Shown here piece by piece: positions 61,131-64,000 of a stretch of DNA of 64,000 nucleotides (the stretch's first letter is position 1; each line of letters opens with the position of its first letter). The stretch covers positions 13,815,115 through 13,879,114 of the forward strand of contig NC_031770.1 of assembly GCF_001522545.3 (NCBI RefSeq). The letters run 5' to 3'. Position numbers and translations under genes: made by a program. This DNA comes from Parus major. Taxonomy: Eukaryota > Chordata > Aves > Passeriformes > Paridae. The notes below the pieces were generated by a model. The model saw only the letters and a list, made by a program, of their open reading frames with translations. It was not told the DNA's origin and searched no databases.

Positions 61131-64000
61131 AGTGTTGCCTGTTTAAGTGGACTACTAAGTATAGATTAGTGGCAATGTGTTTTTGTAAGTTTAAGGGGTA
61201 AACTTGAAGTGTTTTACAACCACTGATTTCTGGCAAAAAATTGATGCCACCTTGCTTCTCTTGGATGATCTATCCACAACAAATCCAACATGTAGGCATG
61301 TCCATTTGGTATATTAAAATATAAATGGTCTTACAGTGACATTGAAAACTTCTGATAAAACCCAGGGTTGTAACATCCAGATCTGTACTTAGACAGTGTC
61401 TTTCAGGCAAAATTTATGGGACCTTTCATTTCTAAAGTTTCCTTTGTGAATATGCACAGTAACTGAGTTGAAAAAAATCCACTTTTTATTTATAAAAGAG
61501 CCAGTGTTTCATTTCTGGGAGTGGGCTACAAGCAGAAAAGTGAATGGAGCCAGGGATAAATACTGAAGCAGTGATACTGGAGGCACATGTCCCTGTAAGA
61601 AATCCCTCTCTGCACTGGATGTAAGTGCAGAAAAAGTGCAATGCCCTGGTTTTATATTGCCTGCAATAACAGAGCAAACAAAATTTGTCATAACCAGCAG
61701 GTGACTCGTACCTGGCAATTTCACATCGGCTTGCTCACAATTTACCTTGTCAGAAGCACAGGTTTACTGATGCATCCCTGCTCTCCTGCCTGAGGGTCAG
61801 GCTAAAGGATGCAGGAACCACTGCCTGCTTTTAGGGCAGTTTCTGTCCCTGCTGCTGGTGGTGTTGGCAAGGAAAGCAGAACAAGTGTTTGGAGAACATC
61901 TGAATTACTCCTTGGTTGGCATTAGAGTGAGTTAGTTGGCTGGGGGTCCATTTATAGAGTTGGATTGAGGGGCAGTGCCAAGGAAATCAGTGTGTGCCTT
62001 GTTGGGTGTATTTTCAGCCTGTAAACTAATGGATTTGTTTATATAGTTGAAATGCAAGGTTCCCAAATCTTCTGGGACAGACGAGTGCAGTTTGAAGTAT
62101 ATAGACACAGTATAAAGGTTACATGATATTGTGTTTGAAAAACAAAACCAAACACCCAAATCCACCCACACAGATTCCTTATGTATGTCATATTTCTAGG
62201 TATTTTGTTTTAAAAGTGTCTAATGTTTTCTCCTGCATTTAAGACAGTGTATACATAAAATGTTAAAAAGAAACAAAACTAAGGTTGTCCTGTTTGAGCT
62301 AATTCTGGAATTTCCCTTCTTCTGAGACCTCAACAACCTGTATGTTGGGGTGCTGGTTTGGGTTTGCTTTGTTTTGTTTTATTGTGAATTCCAGAGCCTT
62401 CTGAAAGCACAAACACAATACATCTTGTGGAAACTGTTCTGCTTCTTGTGATGTTCCTAAGTGTGGAAGATATACTGCAGGAGGCTGTCGTGTGAGCCAC
62501 CTGTGGCAGGGTGCCATAGATGTCAGCCAGCCATCAGATCAGAATGAAACATCGATTTACTCTTTCTCTCCTGCCAGAAAATAATAGTGCCTGTTGTGAC
62601 CTCAGGCTGCTGTTGCACTGCAGTTGTAGATTTTTATGCTCTCACCTTCCTGCTTATTCTTGCTCTTTCTGTCTGCAGTCAGCTCCTGGTACCAGCTGAT
62701 ATTCCCACAGACACTTGGCTCCTGTTTCTAACATCCCCACATCCACATAGGTAGCGCTGAGGAGAATGCAGAATATTCTCCCTGTTCTGGATCAAGTCCA
62801 CCTCCAGCAGGCAGGAGCAGTGTTTGCAGGATAAATCGTGCTCATCCCTGGAATCTTGTCTGGGGGAAGGCTGTTTGTGAGCAGCAGGGGTGGCACAGAG
62901 CAGTGATGGGCAAGGGGAGCAGGTCAGCACAGCTGGCAGGTCCCTGCCACCACCAAACTCCACCAGGCTTTCAGGTTTCAAAGTCTATCAGTTTCTCAGT
63001 GGATGAATTACATTCACTTTGGTTTTCTTAGTGTGGGCATCACGTTCTCTCTGTAAACTCACACTGAGGAATCACTGTGTGATTTCTGCTGATGTCTTCA
63101 AAACAAAGAAATTCAGAGCAAGCCAGAGCAGCTGACAATATTCTTTCATGCTGCTAGATGGTCTGGCCAGACCCAACCTGAATCCTGTATCCTGTCATCT
63201 CAACACATGCTCAGCTTTCTCTCACCCTTGAAAAACCTTCAAATTGGGGACTGGCACCTGAGTTCCCACTTCAGAGAGTGGGCAGTGATTAGTTTTGGAG
63301 CAAAACAGGTGAGAGGTCCTGCATGGTCTGTAAGGATGACACCAGCCAAGAAGGAAAAGTGGGTAAAAAAAGTGGGAAGAGGTATGCAAGCTTTCAGAAA
63401 GATGTGCAGATAATTGGAATATGTTTTGTATTATTTGAGATATCATCTGGAAATTGTAATCTGCCCTTAGAACAGCCCATTAAACAAGAGATTTATTTTT
63501 TATTTTTTTTTAATACACCACTAAGGTAAAACTTGTCAGGAAACTTTATCAACACATATTTAGAATAAAGAAATTCTGTCTTAGTGACAAATGAAATCAT
63601 TTGGAGATTGAATTTCTTCTTTACTGTGAAGAAATATGTCCTGCACACACCTGTTAGTGGCAATTTTTGGCAGCTGTTGTCTAATAAGTAAATTTATCTG
63701 CTGCTGCTCTACTTTGAGACTTATTAATTTAGAAAAATGTTGAAAAGCAAGGTATGAGGAATGCTGCTTTCCTCTGAGACACAAATAAATGTGGCTAAAT
63801 TGAAGACAAGTTCTTGTGAAATGCCTCTGTTATCCAAATGCCACCTTTTAGGTTATTATACTTTTACAAATATTGCTGTGGCAGAACAGCTGTAAGAAAG
63901 GTGATACAGGGAGAATGCTAAACAAGAGAAATGATGGCTGTACCCTGCAGTTGCTATGCATTGGGAAGAGGGATGTATGTGCCAGGGGAACACCCAGGAG
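61131..64000. other. Non-coding sequence, no gene seen
   Basis: Frames of 60-100 codons occur on both strands without domains. T-rich simple sequence lies at about 63494-63511. No CR1 or RNA gene is recognised. Where the sequence continues beyond 64000 is unknown. Confidence 0.6.

Noticed and set aside
1..64000. CRISPR arrays, operons, phage or insertion sequences
   Set aside because: No regularly spaced direct repeats, no tandem long frames with ribosome binding sites, and CR1 copies mark the DNA as vertebrate.
1..64000. Endogenous retrovirus or LTR pairs
   Set aside because: I looked for paired long direct repeats with TG...CA ends and for gag/pol-like wording and recognised none; a solo, diverged LTR could still be missed by eye.

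Overview
The window looks like non-coding nuclear DNA from a vertebrate, most probably a bird. Four fragments of CR1, the dominant LINE of birds, are recognisable (23615-23890, 29585-29895, 42110-43653, 59734-60022). Two carry the CR1-specific 3' end with an ATTCTATG/CAGAATCA-type terminal octamer. Interspersed repeats are otherwise sparse, with no recognisable Alu, L1 or tRNA-derived SINE. Base composition is AT-leaning and CpG-poor, and long bacterial-type reading frames are absent. CR1 also occurs in turtles and crocodilians, so bird is an inference from CR1 plus low repeat density.

I found no host protein-coding gene, tRNA, rRNA, CRISPR array or operon that the sequence supports. Almost all open frames are short and explained by chance. 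The largest ones have specific explanations. The 173-codon plus-strand frame at 42083-42604 is decayed CR1 ORF2. The 350-codon frame at 48152-49204 lies in a GC-rich, stop-depleted stretch where all three plus-strand frames are open together for about 200 bases. Two minus-strand frames (5516-5983 and 24584-25087) are bounded by plausible splice signals; they are listed as low-confidence candidate exons.

Layout: 1-23.6 kb is non-coding and mostly AT-rich, with scattered hairpins, microsatellites and three segments whose texture (dense ATTA/TAAT cores, CCAAT, CRE-like words) suggests possible conserved regulatory elements (about 2.0-2.5, 11.0-11.3 and 19.5-19.7 kb). From 23.6 to 30 kb there are two CR1 tails, one candidate exon and simple repeats. 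From 32.3 to 33.5 kb a homeodomain-site-rich segment is followed by a small CpG-enriched patch. From 42.1 to 43.7 kb a badly broken CR1 ORF2 copy is interrupted by about 430 bases of unrelated sequence and joined by an internal deletion to its own 3' tail. From 48.1 to 49.2 kb lies the GC-rich stop-depleted block. From 54.19 to 54.72 kb two tandem duplications and a 34-base poly(A) run sit within about 530 bases. The remainder, to 64 kb, is non-coding with one further CR1 tail.

No cooperating gene system is visible. The window is best read as intergenic or intronic DNA, perhaps with distal regulatory elements. Which of those segments is constrained cannot be decided without alignment to other genomes.
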